From Microbacterium pygmaeum (GTDB lineage: Bacteria > Actinomycetota > Actinomycetes > Actinomycetales > Microbacteriaceae): DNA of 64,000 bases. The DNA is taken from positions 1,922,001-1,986,000 of the forward strand of contig NZ_LT629692.1 in the NCBI RefSeq assembly GCF_900100885.1. The letters run 5' to 3'. Below, one piece after another: positions 11,872 through 22,182 of the stretch (its first letter is position 1; the number at the start of each line of letters is the position of its first letter). Under the pieces are notes generated by a model that did not search any database, was not told the DNA's origin, and saw only the letters and a program-made list of their open reading frames with translations. The translations under genes were made by a program, and so were the position numbers.

Positions 11872-11955
11872 GCCGCGATGCTATCGGGGCCGGGGCATGC
11901 CCGCTCTGCTGTGGGCTGATCGACCTGGGAATACACCTGGGCTGTTCCCGTTGAA

Positions 11956-12004
11956 CTTGATACAGGTTCACTCAACTCCTAACCTTGAGTGACGTGAACT
12001 CAAG
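11956..12004 (+). promoter_or_regulatory. HspR-controlled promoter: perfect HAIR plus a degenerate HAIR around -35/-10
   Basis: A perfect HspR operator, CTTGAGT-N7-ACTCAAG, is at 11984-12004. A second degenerate copy (CTTGATA-N7-ACTCAAC) is at 11956-11976, 28 bp upstream centre to centre. Between and within them lie TTGATA (11957-11962), a 17-bp spacer and TAACCT (11980-11985), a good sigma70-type promoter. Repressor on the two boxes would cover both -35 and -10, so heat-shock derepression of the downstream Clp gene is expected. Confidence 0.9.
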
Positions 12005-12028
12005 TTTGATCAGGAGAGATTCAGACAC

Positions 12029-14596
<2,568 letters not shown>

Positions 14597-14634
14597 ACTG
14601 AGGGATCTCCGTGCATGCACGGAGATCCCTCAGT
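14597..14634. terminator. 38-bp perfect palindrome, bidirectional terminator candidate
   Basis: ACTGAGGGATCTCCGTGCA is followed directly by its exact reverse complement, giving a 19-bp perfect inverted repeat. It begins one base after the Clp stop and contains the stop codon of the convergent EI24 gene (14630-14632). No long T tract follows on either strand. The position between convergent genes suggests shared termination or mRNA-end protection. Confidence 0.75.
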
Positions 14635-15373
14635 CTGTCGGGGCGGAAGCCGGGGCGAGCAGCGATCGTGCGAGAGCCGTGGATCCCGCGACGGCGGCGG
14701 GCATCGTCGCGACCGCCCCGAGGGGAACCAGGAAGCAGAGCTGCGTCGCGACGCCGAATCCCAGGACGCGAGCCCGGTGCGCCCGCATCAGGCGGCGGCG
14801 TGCGGCATGGTCCAATCCGCGCGCGCTCAGCGCCCGCGAGGAGAGCTCGTCGGCCAGCAGCCACCCAGTGAGCGTGACGCCGACGATGGTGGCGAGCACT
14901 CCGCCCACCGCGGGGATCAGGCCGATCAGCGCCGCAAGCAGCGCGATCCCGACGCCGCGAAGGAACAGCCCGATGCCGTCAAGCACCGACCGCCAGAACC
15001 CGTAGTCGGCATCCGGCTGCGCGTCACCCAGGTCGCGCTCGACCGATCGCCAGATCCGCTCGTAGAACGGCTCGCCGAGGATCAGCGTCAGCGCGGTGAA
15101 CGAGACGGCCACCAGCACGAGTGCGGCGCCGACCATCGCCGTGCCGATGGTCACGCGGATCACCGTGGCCCACAGCCCCGGCCAGCCCTCGGCGAACGGC
15201 GTGACGGCCACCGTGATCCCAGGCAGCCAGACGGCGAGCGAGATGAGCCCCGCGAGCAGCAGGATCCCGACGATCGCCGCGGGGATGAGCCCCAGCGCCA
15301 TCAGGCCGGGTCGGCGTCGCCAGTAGCCGAACCCGCCCAGCAGCAGCCCCATCCCTCCGACGAACTCGCGCAC
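14630..15373 (-). CDS. EI24/CysZ-like membrane protein
   Basis: A 247-residue protein with about four to six hydrophobic helices, an amphipathic segment containing Gly-Glu-Pro-Phe-Tyr-Glu near residue 100, and a Gly-Trp-Leu-Leu-Ala-Asp-Glu block near 170, a pattern of the EI24 domain family. E. coli CysZ of this family conducts sulfate, but that role is not supported by neighbours here. GTG start lies seven bases after TAGGCT (15381-15386, minus) with no Shine-Dalgarno sequence: leaderless style. The stop codon is inside the palindrome. Confidence 0.8.
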   Translation of the reverse strand: MREFVGGMGLLLGGFGYWRRRPGLMALGLIPAAIVGILLLAGLISLAVWLPGITVAVTPFAEGWPGLWATVIRVTIGTAMVGAALVLVAVSFTALTLILGEPFYERIWRSVERDLGDAQPDADYGFWRSVLDGIGLFLRGVGIALLAALIGLIPAVGGVLATIVGVTLTGWLLADELSSRALSARGLDHAARRRLMRAHRARVLGFGVATQLCFLVPLGAVATMPAAVAGSTALARSLLAPASAPTD

Positions 15374-15445
15374 GTCAGCCAGCCTAGAGCGGCCGCATAG
15401 GCTGGAAGCCTCCGTCCCGCCCGCCGACTCGACTGAGGAGATCCG

Positions 15446-15910
15446 TTGTTGCGCACGCCCCTGAATCTGTTCCGAGTTCTCGCGATCGCCGAAGTGGTGT
15501 CATGGACGCTGCTGATCACGGGACTCGTCGTGCGGGCCACGACGGGCCTCGCCATTGCGGTCACGGTCGGCGGCGGCATCCACGGCTTCGTCTTCCTCGC
15601 CTACGGCGCGACGGCCGTCCTGGTGGCGAAGAATCAGCGATGGAGCGCGTGGCCCACGACCGTCGCGGTCGTCAGCGCGGTCATCCCGTATGCGACCATC
15701 CCGACCGAACTGTGGCTGCACCGCACCGGACGGCTGGCCGGTGCCTGGCGGATCGAGGAGACCGCCGATCCGCGCGATCGCGCCTGGCACGATCGAGCGA
15801 TGCGCGTGCTCCTGCGACGACCGTGGCTGCTCGCGGTGCTTCTCGGAGTCGCGGTGGCCGGAGTGTTCACGGTGCTTCTCGTCGTCGGTCCGCCCGGCGG
15901 GCGGGACTGA
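15446..15910 (+). CDS. DUF3817 domain-containing membrane protein
   Basis: A 154-residue protein with four hydrophobic segments; the first three (about 8-30, 37-60, 70-88) form the DUF3817 unit with Phe-Arg-x-Leu-Ala-Ile-Ala-Glu near the N-terminus and His-Gly near 45. A polar loop separates the last helix. Function is unknown. TTG start with GAGGAG upstream; a TAGGCT hexamer (15398-15403) suggests a promoter divergent from that of the EI24 gene. Confidence 0.82.
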   Translation: MLRTPLNLFRVLAIAEVVSWTLLITGLVVRATTGLAIAVTVGGGIHGFVFLAYGATAVLVAKNQRWSAWPTTVAVVSAVIPYATIPTELWLHRTGRLAGAWRIEETADPRDRAWHDRAMRVLLRRPWLLAVLLGVAVAGVFTVLLVVGPPGGRD

Positions 15911-15928
15911 GCGCAGCCGCGATCGGCA

Positions 15929-16300
15929 TCAGTCCCGCTTCGGCAGCTCCTGCAGGGTCCAGCTGTTGCCGTCGGGGTCGTCGAAGGTGACGAACCGGCC
16001 CCACGCCTGCTCATCGACGCCGGAAGCCTCTGCGCCCGCCGCGCGCAGCTGGGCCAGTGCCTCATCGGCGTCCGGCACGACGACCTGGATCGTGTTCTGC
16101 CGCCCCGGCTCGAGATCTATGCCGAGTCCGGTGCCGAAGGCGATCGAGCAGGCCGAGCCGGGAGGCGTCATCTGCACGAAGCGCAGCCCGTCGAACGGAA
16201 CCTGGTCGTGATCGGCGTGGAAGCCGATCCGCTCGTAGAACTCCTTGGCACGATCCACGTCCGTCACCGGCACGAGGATGAGCTCGATCTTCCAGTCCAT
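15929..16300 (-). CDS. VOC superfamily (glyoxalase/bleomycin-resistance-like) protein
   Basis: A 123-residue single vicinal-oxygen-chelate domain. The paired beta-alpha-beta-beta-beta layout is recognisable: Val-x-Asp-Val-Asp-Arg-Ala-Lys-Glu-Phe-Tyr near residue 12 and the closing Phe-Asp-Asp-Pro-Asp-Gly-Asn block near 108. Substrate unknown; such small proteins include lyases, dioxygenases and resistance binders. Apparently monocistronic. Confidence 0.85.
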   Translation of the reverse strand: MDWKIELILVPVTDVDRAKEFYERIGFHADHDQVPFDGLRFVQMTPPGSACSIAFGTGLGIDLEPGRQNTIQVVVPDADEALAQLRAAGAEASGVDEQAWGRFVTFDDPDGNSWTLQELPKRD

Positions 16301-16410
16301 GATGCGTTCCTTCCGCGTTCGGCGGCATTGCTGAGATCCGATTCACACACCCGGATGCCGCCCTCTCCCGCACGATAGTCACCATCGCGGACAGGGAGCG
16401 TCCGTGATGG

Positions 16411-16689
16411 TCAGCGCGACGCGCCGGGTACTTCGAGTGCGCTGATCCCCGGCATCCCGAACCAGATCCGCCCGTCGTCGCCCTCGACGACCGTCGCGAG
16501 AACGGCATCGCAGGACGTGCAGCGCGCGACCATTCCCATACCCGACGCGTACACCACCGCCAGCGCCAGCGCCCCGTGCGTGCCGCAGTGCCGGCAGCGT
16601 GCGTCGCTGTTCGTCGGATCCCAGCCGAGTGCGTCGCTGAGTGCACCCGCGAGCACGTTCCCGTCAAGTCGAGCTGTTCCTGATGACAC
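16411..16689 (-). CDS. DUF6510 family zinc-ribbon protein
   Basis: A 92-residue protein. An N-terminal helix (Leu-Asp-Gly-Asn-x-Leu-Ala-Gly) is followed by Cys-x2-Cys near 33-36 and Cys-x2-Cys near 58-61, a zinc-ribbon arrangement typical of DUF6510. I choose GTG 16689: it starts one base after the stop of the upstream reductase gene and has GGAGG eight bases before it. It is third in a tightly coupled cassette with a molybdoenzyme and a flavin reductase, so an accessory or electron-transfer role is plausible but unproven. Confidence 0.82.
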   Translation of the reverse strand: MSSGTARLDGNVLAGALSDALGWDPTNSDARCRHCGTHGALALAVVYASGMGMVARCTSCDAVLATVVEGDDGRIWFGMPGISALEVPGASR

Positions 16690-16690
16690 C

Positions 16691-17431
16691 TCACGAACCT
16701 CCGAATCTCTCCGTGCGGACATCGCCCGGGTGATGACCTGCCCCGATCAGCCAGCGCGAGACCGCCTCCACGAAGGGCGTCGGTCCGCAGACGAAGACGA
16801 GCGGATGGGATGCCGCGGGCACCGTGATCTCGTCGAGGACCGCCTCTGAGAGCCTGCCGGGTGCGACCGGCCATGAAGGCGGCGCGCTGCGCGTGTACAC
16901 GTAGTCCAGCCGCAGCGCGCTTCCGCCGGCGAGGGCGGTCAGTTCGCTGCGGAAGAAGACGTCATCGGGCGTCCGCACCGAGTACAGCAGTCGAAACGGG
17001 GTGTCATCGCCCGCACTTCCGTGCGCGGCGGCCATCGCGTAGAGCGGCACCACCCCGGACCCACCGGCGATCAGCTGCACCGGACGCGGCGGAGTGGAAT
17101 CTACGGGCGGTGTCCAGATGAAGAACGCGCCGAGCGGGCCGTGGAGCTCGACCTGGTCGCCCACCCTCAGGTCGTGCACGAGGAACGGCGAGACCTCGCC
17201 GTCCGGAAGCTCGTCGACGGCGAGGATCACGCGGGTCCCTGAGCCGGAGGACGCGATCGAGTACGACCGCGTCGCCTGGTACCCGTCCGGTGCGGACAGC
17301 CGCACATCGAGGTGCGCGCCGGCGTCGTTGCCCGGCCACGTCGGCACGTCGAGTTCGATCCGTCGCGCTGTCGCCGTCTCGGGGCGCACGGACGCGACCG
17401 TGGCGACGTGCCACGCGGCCCTGTCTACCAA
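16691..17431 (-). CDS. Ferredoxin-NADP reductase-type FAD/NAD(P)-binding oxidoreductase
   Basis: A 246-residue two-domain reductase. The FAD domain has Arg-Ser-Tyr-Ser-Ile near residue 55; the NAD(P) domain has Gly-Gly-Ser-Gly-Val-Val-Pro near 122 and a Val-Cys-Gly-Pro-Thr-Pro-Phe block near 217. There is no 2Fe-2S domain. The start is TTG, overlapping the TAG of the molybdoenzyme gene by seven bases with AGGAAG upstream. The coupling suggests it passes electrons to or from that enzyme; the direction is not shown. Confidence 0.87.
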   Translation of the reverse strand: MVDRAAWHVATVASVRPETATARRIELDVPTWPGNDAGAHLDVRLSAPDGYQATRSYSIASSGSGTRVILAVDELPDGEVSPFLVHDLRVGDQVELHGPLGAFFIWTPPVDSTPPRPVQLIAGGSGVVPLYAMAAAHGSAGDDTPFRLLYSVRTPDDVFFRSELTALAGGSALRLDYVYTRSAPPSWPVAPGRLSEAVLDEITVPAASHPLVFVCGPTPFVEAVSRWLIGAGHHPGDVRTERFGGS

Positions 17432-18015
17432 TACCGCTCTTCCTGCCAGGGGTCGCCGTGCAGGTGGTAGCCGTTCTGCTCCCAGAATCCGGGATCATCG
17501 CTGGGCATCGTCACCAGCCCCTGGATCCACTTCGCGCTCTTCCAGAAGTACAAGTGCGGGACGAGCAGGCGCGCCGGTCCGCCGTGTTCGGGATCCAGGG
17601 GCTCACCGTCCGCCTCGAACGCGATCCAGCTCTTGCCGTCCAGGAGGTCTTCCAGCGGGACGTTCGTCGTGTACCCGCCGTACGAATGCGCCATCACGTA
17701 GTCATGGTCGGTCTCGACGGTCGCGAAGATCTTGTCCAGGGAAACTCCGCGCCAGGGCATCTCGAGTTTCGTCCAGTGCGTGACGCAGTGGATGTCCGTC
17801 GTGATGTCTTCGATGCCGAGCGCTCGCAGCTCGTCCCAGCTCCAACGGTGCACCCCGTTCTCGGTTCGCACCGAGAACTCCCAGTCGGCGGTGTCGACCT
17901 GCGGAGTCGGGCCTGCCGAGAGCACCGGCCAATCGGAGACCAGGGTCTGGCCGGGAGGGAGCCGCGGATCGCGGTCTCCGCGCCTGCCGGAGAAACCTCG
18001 TGTGATGAACGACAT
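17425..18015 (-). CDS. Sulfite-oxidase-like molybdopterin oxidoreductase
   Basis: A 196-residue protein consisting of the oxidoreductase molybdopterin-binding domain alone. The Mo-coordinating Cys is Cys77 in Asp-Ile-His-Cys-Val-Thr-His-Trp, and the Tyr-Gly-Gly-Tyr-Thr-Thr and His-Gly-Gly-Pro-Ala-Arg blocks are typical of the sulfite oxidase/MsrP superfamily. No signal peptide or heme domain is seen, so it appears cytosolic. Substrate is unknown. First gene of a three-gene coupled cassette, with GGAAGG before the ATG. Confidence 0.87.
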   Translation of the reverse strand: MSFITRGFSGRRGDRDPRLPPGQTLVSDWPVLSAGPTPQVDTADWEFSVRTENGVHRWSWDELRALGIEDITTDIHCVTHWTKLEMPWRGVSLDKIFATVETDHDYVMAHSYGGYTTNVPLEDLLDGKSWIAFEADGEPLDPEHGGPARLLVPHLYFWKSAKWIQGLVTMPSDDPGFWEQNGYHLHGDPWQEERYW

Positions 18016-18035
18016 GGCATCCTTCCGTCGGCTTC

Positions 18036-18065
18036 ACACTAGTGACGCTGGGAGCGGCTTGTCAC
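18036..18065 (-). promoter_or_regulatory. Promoter of the molybdoenzyme cassette
   Basis: On the minus strand GTGACA (18065-18060), an 18-bp spacer and TAGTGT (18041-18036) form a reasonable sigma70-type promoter about 20 bp before the ATG at 18015. No repeat that would mark an operator is evident. Confidence 0.5.
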
Positions 18066-18124
18066 GGGTCGCGCCCGCCGTCTTCGCCGTGCGGTGCGAA
18101 ACGGGCGGGCGCTACAGTCCTGCC

Positions 18125-18327
18125 ATGACCGATGGCGCGCCCGCGCTCGCCGCTGCGCTGCGGATGCTGTCGGGGGCGAGAGCCTGCCGGCGGAGGTGCA
18201 GCTGCTGCGGTTTCCGGATCAGGAGGCGGTGGATGCGTATCTGAGCGACCCGCGACGCATCGCGATGCTTCCGGAGCGCGACCGCGTCATCGCGCGCACC
18301 GAGCTGTTCCCGGTGCGGCTCGGGTAG
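18125..18327 (+). pseudogene. Frameshifted remnant of a DUF1330-like small protein gene
   Basis: From ATG 18125 the frame reads Met-Thr-Asp-Gly-Ala-Pro to a G5 run at 18172-18176 and then becomes Cys/Arg-rich. Adding one G would join it to the frame that reads Leu-Pro-Ala-Glu-Val-Gln-Leu-Leu-Arg-Phe-Pro and ends at 18327, a segment typical of small DUF1330-like dimeric alpha-beta-barrel proteins. The N-terminal half of that family is also missing. Either a real decayed gene or a homopolymer sequencing error on top of a truncation. Confidence 0.6.
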
Positions 18328-18336
18328 CGTCGAAGG

Positions 18337-19338
18337 ATGCCCGACGCCGACAAGCCCCGTGCCGTCGTCGCCGGTGGTTCCGGATTCATCGGCGCCGCGC
18401 TGACGAAGGCGCTGAGCCAGGACGGCTACCGCGTCGTGCAGATCGGCAGAAGCGGACCCGACGTTCGGTGGGGTGATGCGGCAGCGGTCCGCCGAGCGGT
18501 GGACGGCGCGGACATCCTCGTCAACCTGGCCGGCAAGAGCGTGAACTGCCGCTACACCGACGCGAACCGGAACGAGATCCTGCGCTCGCGGGTCGAGACG
18601 ACCCGGCAGCTGCGCGAAGCGGTGCAGGATGCCGCGGCGCCGCCGCGCGTCTGGATGAATGCGAGCACGGCGACGATCTACCGGTACGCGCTGGACCGGC
18701 CGCAGACGGAGTCGACCGGCGAGCTCGGCACCGGGTTCTCGGTCGACGTCGCTCGCGCATGGGAGGCGGAACTTTTCGCCGGCGATCTCCCGGATACCCG
18801 TCGGGTCGCACTGCGGATGGCGATCGTGCTGGGTGACGGACCGGCGACGAACGTGCTGGTGCAGCTCGCGCGGATCGGGCTGGGCGGCACGCAGCACGAT
18901 GGCTGGTGGTTCCCGCATCGTCGCTATCGAGGCATCGGAGCGCACCCCACCGGCGACCGTGTGCCGTGGCACCGGTCCCACGGCCGGCAGAAGTTCAGCT
19001 GGATCCACATCGATGACGTCATCGGTGCGATCCGCTTCGTACGGGACGGAGACGTCTCCGGTCCCGTGAATCTCGCGGCCGAACGCACGAGCGACAACCG
19101 CTCGCTGATGGCGGCGCTGCGACGCGTCGTCGGCGCGCGCGTGGGGCTTCCGTCGTGGCGCTTCATGCTGGAACCGGCGATGTGGGTCCTGCGGACCGAG
19201 CCCGAGCTCGTGGTGAAGAGCCGCTGGGTCCATCCCGAGACCTTGACCTCTGCGGGGTACTCTTTCGAGCACTCCGATCTGGAAGACGCCCTGCGAAAGG
19301 TGATCGATGCCGAAGCCGTCGAAACGCACGCCCGCTGA
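18337..19338 (+). CDS. TIGR01777-type NAD-dependent epimerase/SDR protein with DUF1731 C-terminus
   Basis: A 333-residue extended-SDR-like protein. The Rossmann motif Gly-Gly-Ser-Gly-Phe-Ile-Gly is at about 13-19, followed by Leu-Ala-Gly-Lys-Ser-Val near 65, Asn-Ala-Ser-Thr-Ala-Thr-Ile-Tyr near 107, and a C-terminal helical DUF1731 region. The family is of uncertain function. TAGCGT ends six bases before the ATG, another leaderless-type start. It overlaps the next gene by 32 bases. Confidence 0.85.
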   Translation: MPDADKPRAVVAGGSGFIGAALTKALSQDGYRVVQIGRSGPDVRWGDAAAVRRAVDGADILVNLAGKSVNCRYTDANRNEILRSRVETTRQLREAVQDAAAPPRVWMNASTATIYRYALDRPQTESTGELGTGFSVDVARAWEAELFAGDLPDTRRVALRMAIVLGDGPATNVLVQLARIGLGGTQHDGWWFPHRRYRGIGAHPTGDRVPWHRSHGRQKFSWIHIDDVIGAIRFVRDGDVSGPVNLAAERTSDNRSLMAALRRVVGARVGLPSWRFMLEPAMWVLRTEPELVVKSRWVHPETLTSAGYSFEHSDLEDALRKVIDAEAVETHAR

Positions 19339-19726
19339 GATCGTGCGCGCGGTGGGGCGTTCCTCGCTCGCCGCCCTGCTGGCTGTCGCGGGTGCCTCGC
19401 ATCTGACGTGGGGCAGGCGTGGCTATCGGATCGTCGTGCCCGACTGGGCGACGAAGGCGACCACGTTGGATAAGGACGCCATCGTCGTCGCCTCGGGCGT
19501 TGTCGAGGTGATGCTCGCGGGCGCGCTGGTCGTGCTGCCGAAGGAGCGCACGGTCGTCGGATGGCTGGTCGCGGCGTTTTTCGTCGCGGTCTTCCCGGGC
19601 AACGTCCACCAGTGGCAGACCGGCCGCTCGGCGCCGATGATGCGCACCGACCGCGCCCGTTTCATCCGGTTGCTTCTGCAGCCGCTGCTGGTCGTCTGGG
19701 CGATCTGGAGCACCCGTGGACGCTGA
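19307..19726 (+). CDS. DoxX-like membrane protein
   Basis: A 139-residue protein with four hydrophobic helices. Ala-Gly-Ala-Ser-His-Leu-Thr-Trp near residue 28, a Pro-Asp-Trp motif, and Phe-Pro-Gly-Asn-Val-His-Gln near 100 are DoxX-family traits. It is clearly paralogous to the gene at 27621-28037. In this operon it sits between the SDR protein and a hydrolase-like protein, overlapping both. DoxX proteins are linked to redox or quinone functions in some bacteria; nothing here specifies that. Confidence 0.82.
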   Translation: MPKPSKRTPAEIVRAVGRSSLAALLAVAGASHLTWGRRGYRIVVPDWATKATTLDKDAIVVASGVVEVMLAGALVVLPKERTVVGWLVAAFFVAVFPGNVHQWQTGRSAPMMRTDRARFIRLLLQPLLVVWAIWSTRGR

Positions 19727-20357
19727 GCGCACGCAGCTCAGCTTCCGAATCTTCGGGACGCCCGGCGCCGAACGCCTCGTGGTGCTCGTAGGCGCCGGTG
19801 ACACGTCGACGGTCGACCCGTCGGCGGTCGTGACGGCGGCCAGGGACATTCGGATTCTGGCGGTCGCGCTGACCGGGGCCGCGATCGATGATCCCGGCAC
19901 GTTCGGGAGCCAGACCCCCGCCGAGCAGACCGCGACGGCCCTGGCGGATCTCGTCCGCGAGCAGCTCGGCCTCGACGCATCCGACGAGGACCCTCGCACG
20001 GCCGGGATACTCGCGTATCGCGCCGCCGGTGATGTCGCCCTCCGCGCGACGAAGGAACTCGGCGAGGTGGTGGATCGGCTCGCTCTCGTTGCGGTGCCGC
20101 TGCCCGAGGGTCCGCTGGACCGCGATGACCTGGGAGGGCTCATCGAAGGGGTCACGGCGAACACCCTCATCATGAACGGCCGCCGGGACGGTGAGGCGGG
20201 GGCCGACGCGGCGTCGTGGTATCGAGATCACATCGCTTCAGCGCACGTCGAGATCGTGCCTCAGGACGACCCCTTGAGCCTCACCGACGTGTGGGACCGT
20301 GTCCTGTCGCACGTCGCGCCCGGGACCGAGCGTTCGCCGTCCTCAGACGCGTCGTGA
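19716..20357 (+). CDS. Hypothetical protein, possibly degenerate alpha/beta hydrolase fold
   Basis: A 213-residue protein with a GTG start inside the DoxX-like gene (11-base overlap). Alternating strands and helices resemble an alpha/beta hydrolase (Leu-Val-Val-Leu-Val-Gly-Ala-Gly near residue 20; a late Thr-Leu-Ile-Met-Asn-Gly-Arg-Arg strand near 150), but I see no Gly-x-Ser-x-Gly elbow, so catalysis is doubtful. I do not recognise a named family. Confidence 0.6.
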   Translation: MDAERTQLSFRIFGTPGAERLVVLVGAGDTSTVDPSAVVTAARDIRILAVALTGAAIDDPGTFGSQTPAEQTATALADLVREQLGLDASDEDPRTAGILAYRAAGDVALRATKELGEVVDRLALVAVPLPEGPLDRDDLGGLIEGVTANTLIMNGRRDGEAGADAASWYRDHIASAHVEIVPQDDPLSLTDVWDRVLSHVAPGTERSPSSDAS

Positions 20358-20765
20358 GCGCATCGCCCGCGTCTGCGTGAGATTCGGGTCGTGGGACAAC
20401 CGCTCGTACTCCGGGGTGCCGACGGCGACCAGAGCGACGCGGCCTTCGGCGTCATGATGCGTTCCCCAGCCGTAGCGCTTCCCTAGCGGCGATGAGCGTA
20501 GGCAGGGCTGACCCTTCGCGTAGAACGCCTCGCGCGCGGCATCCTTCTCGCCCTCGTCCAGTTCGGCGCGGATCGCGTACGTCTCGAAGATGATGTCGTC
20601 AGAGGTATGCGCATAGGGCGCGGCAGCGATCAGGTCGTGGTGCAGCGACGCGATCGTCGGTGCGGCGGCCTTGGCGACCGGCACCTCGGCCGTGTCGACC
20701 GGGCAATCCTGAGCCACGGCGATGAACGTGTTCACGTAGTTCGTGGTGTGGATGCGTGCGCTCAT
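20343..20765 (-). CDS. DUF6157 family protein
   Basis: A 140-residue protein of unknown function with the typical opening His-Thr-Thr-Asn-Tyr-x-Asn-Thr-Phe-Ile, a Cys-Pro-Val-Asp motif, a Tyr-x2-Thr-Ser-Asp-Asp-Ile-Ile-Phe block near 53, and Leu-Gly-Lys-Arg-Tyr-Gly-Trp-Gly near 95. ATG 20765 lies six bases after TACGAT on the minus strand, supporting this start over GTG two codons upstream. It overlaps the convergent gene by 15 bases. Confidence 0.82.
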   Translation of the reverse strand: MSARIHTTNYVNTFIAVAQDCPVDTAEVPVAKAAAPTIASLHHDLIAAAPYAHTSDDIIFETYAIRAELDEGEKDAAREAFYAKGQPCLRSSPLGKRYGWGTHHDAEGRVALVAVGTPEYERLSHDPNLTQTRAMRSRRV

Positions 20766-20853
20766 CGTCACATCGTACGGAGCGTCGCCGACACCGTGCA
20801 GGCTGCGTTCGCGGGCGGTTCGGACTGCCGGTGCTCAGCTCGCCGCGTTCGCT

Positions 20854-22182
20854 TCAGAAGGGTGCGGCGTCGAGGGTGGGTCGGAAGATGACCTGCGGCG
20901 GATGGTCGGTGTGTGTTCGACCGGTGGGGGTGGTCCATTCGAGTCGTCCGCCGGTGAGTTGGCGAGCGGTCCAATCGGTGTCGGTTTTGAGGGTGTGGTG
21001 CCGAATGCAGAGGCAGGCGAGGTTGGTGGTGCTGGTGGGCCCGCCGTCGTGATGTTCGTGGTTGTGGTCGATCTGGCATCGGCGGGCCGGCATGCGGCAG
21101 CCGGGGAATCGGCAGTGCCGATCGCGGGCGAGGCGGAGTCGCCGCTGGGCCGGGGTGGGCTGGTATCGATCGACCGTGAGGACGACGGCGGTGATCGGGT
21201 CGTACATCACTCGGTCCCAGACGGGGGTGGCGCCGGCGAGGAGCCTCGCGGTGGCCGGGTCGATGGGGGCCTTCCCGTCGATGTCGGCGCCGCCGTCGGT
21301 CACCCCGGTGAGGGTCGTGAGGGGCAAGGTGATCTGCACGTGCGCGCGGATCGCGCCCAGCCCGCCTGGGAGGGCGTCACAGGTGGCGTCGATGGCAGGC
21401 GCGCCGGTGAGGAGCAGGTCGATGAACACGTCTGCGCGGGTCTGATCGATCGTCCGATCATCGAACGATAATCCGTCGGCGTCGGCGTCGCCGCTCGCGC
21501 CCTCGGTTCCTGCGGCCCGGCGGGCGTCCTGGTCGATGCGCTTGAGCGCGTGGGCTTGGCGAGTGAGACGATCGGCGATGGCGTGGGCGTAGACGGTGGG
21601 GACCAGGGCGATGACCTGCGACATCGCGTCGTCCAGGTCGACGATCGTGATCTTCTGGTCATCGGCGGCGACCGCATGCCGTTCGTGCATGCTCCGAGGG
21701 TCGAGTTTCTCCGCCAACTGGCGCGCGTAGGACCGGGTGCGTCCCACGGTTTCCGCTTCCGCCCAGTCGAGCACGACGCTCTCGAATGCGGCCCGCACCT
21801 CCGCCTCATCCAGGACGGCGCCGGTATCGAGGATCACGTCGGCGTGCGCCTTGCTGATCCGCCCGCCGGCCAAGGCGTCCACGGTGGTGGGGAAGAGAGT
21901 GACCAGGCGCCAGGCGTCGTACATCTTCGTCTGCACGGTCCGATCGTGCAGGTGTGTTTCGACGCTGATCTGCGCGGCGATGGACCGCAACGGCATGTCG
22001 CGTTGCCGGGATGCCGCCGACGTGATCCGGGCGGTCTGCTGCTGCGCCAGATCCCAGGCCGCTGCCAGTTCCCGCAGCATCGCCGCCTCATCTGCAGCGA
22101 TACGCGATCTGATCGCCACGCACCGATCGGCGATCGCGTCGACCGCCGCGATCTCGGTCAGGTACCGCTCGTGACCGTCCAC
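20854..22182 (-). CDS. DUF222/13E12-type HNH endonuclease domain protein
   Basis: A 442-residue protein with an N-terminal helical DUF222 domain (about 1-300) and a C-terminal HNH nuclease domain: Asp-Arg-His-Cys-Arg-Phe-Pro-Gly-Cys followed by Cys-Gln-Ile-Asp-His, Asn-Leu, and Cys-x-Arg-His-His. All metal and catalytic positions are present. Such 13E12-repeat proteins are multicopy in actinobacteria and their biological role is open. GTG 22182 with GGGG upstream fits the family length; a frame open further upstream is arginine/proline-rich and unlikely. Confidence 0.85.
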   Translation of the reverse strand: MDGHERYLTEIAAVDAIADRCVAIRSRIAADEAAMLRELAAAWDLAQQQTARITSAASRQRDMPLRSIAAQISVETHLHDRTVQTKMYDAWRLVTLFPTTVDALAGGRISKAHADVILDTGAVLDEAEVRAAFESVVLDWAEAETVGRTRSYARQLAEKLDPRSMHERHAVAADDQKITIVDLDDAMSQVIALVPTVYAHAIADRLTRQAHALKRIDQDARRAAGTEGASGDADADGLSFDDRTIDQTRADVFIDLLLTGAPAIDATCDALPGGLGAIRAHVQITLPLTTLTGVTDGGADIDGKAPIDPATARLLAGATPVWDRVMYDPITAVVLTVDRYQPTPAQRRLRLARDRHCRFPGCRMPARRCQIDHNHEHHDGGPTSTTNLACLCIRHHTLKTDTDWTARQLTGGRLEWTTPTGRTHTDHPPQVIFRPTLDAAPF

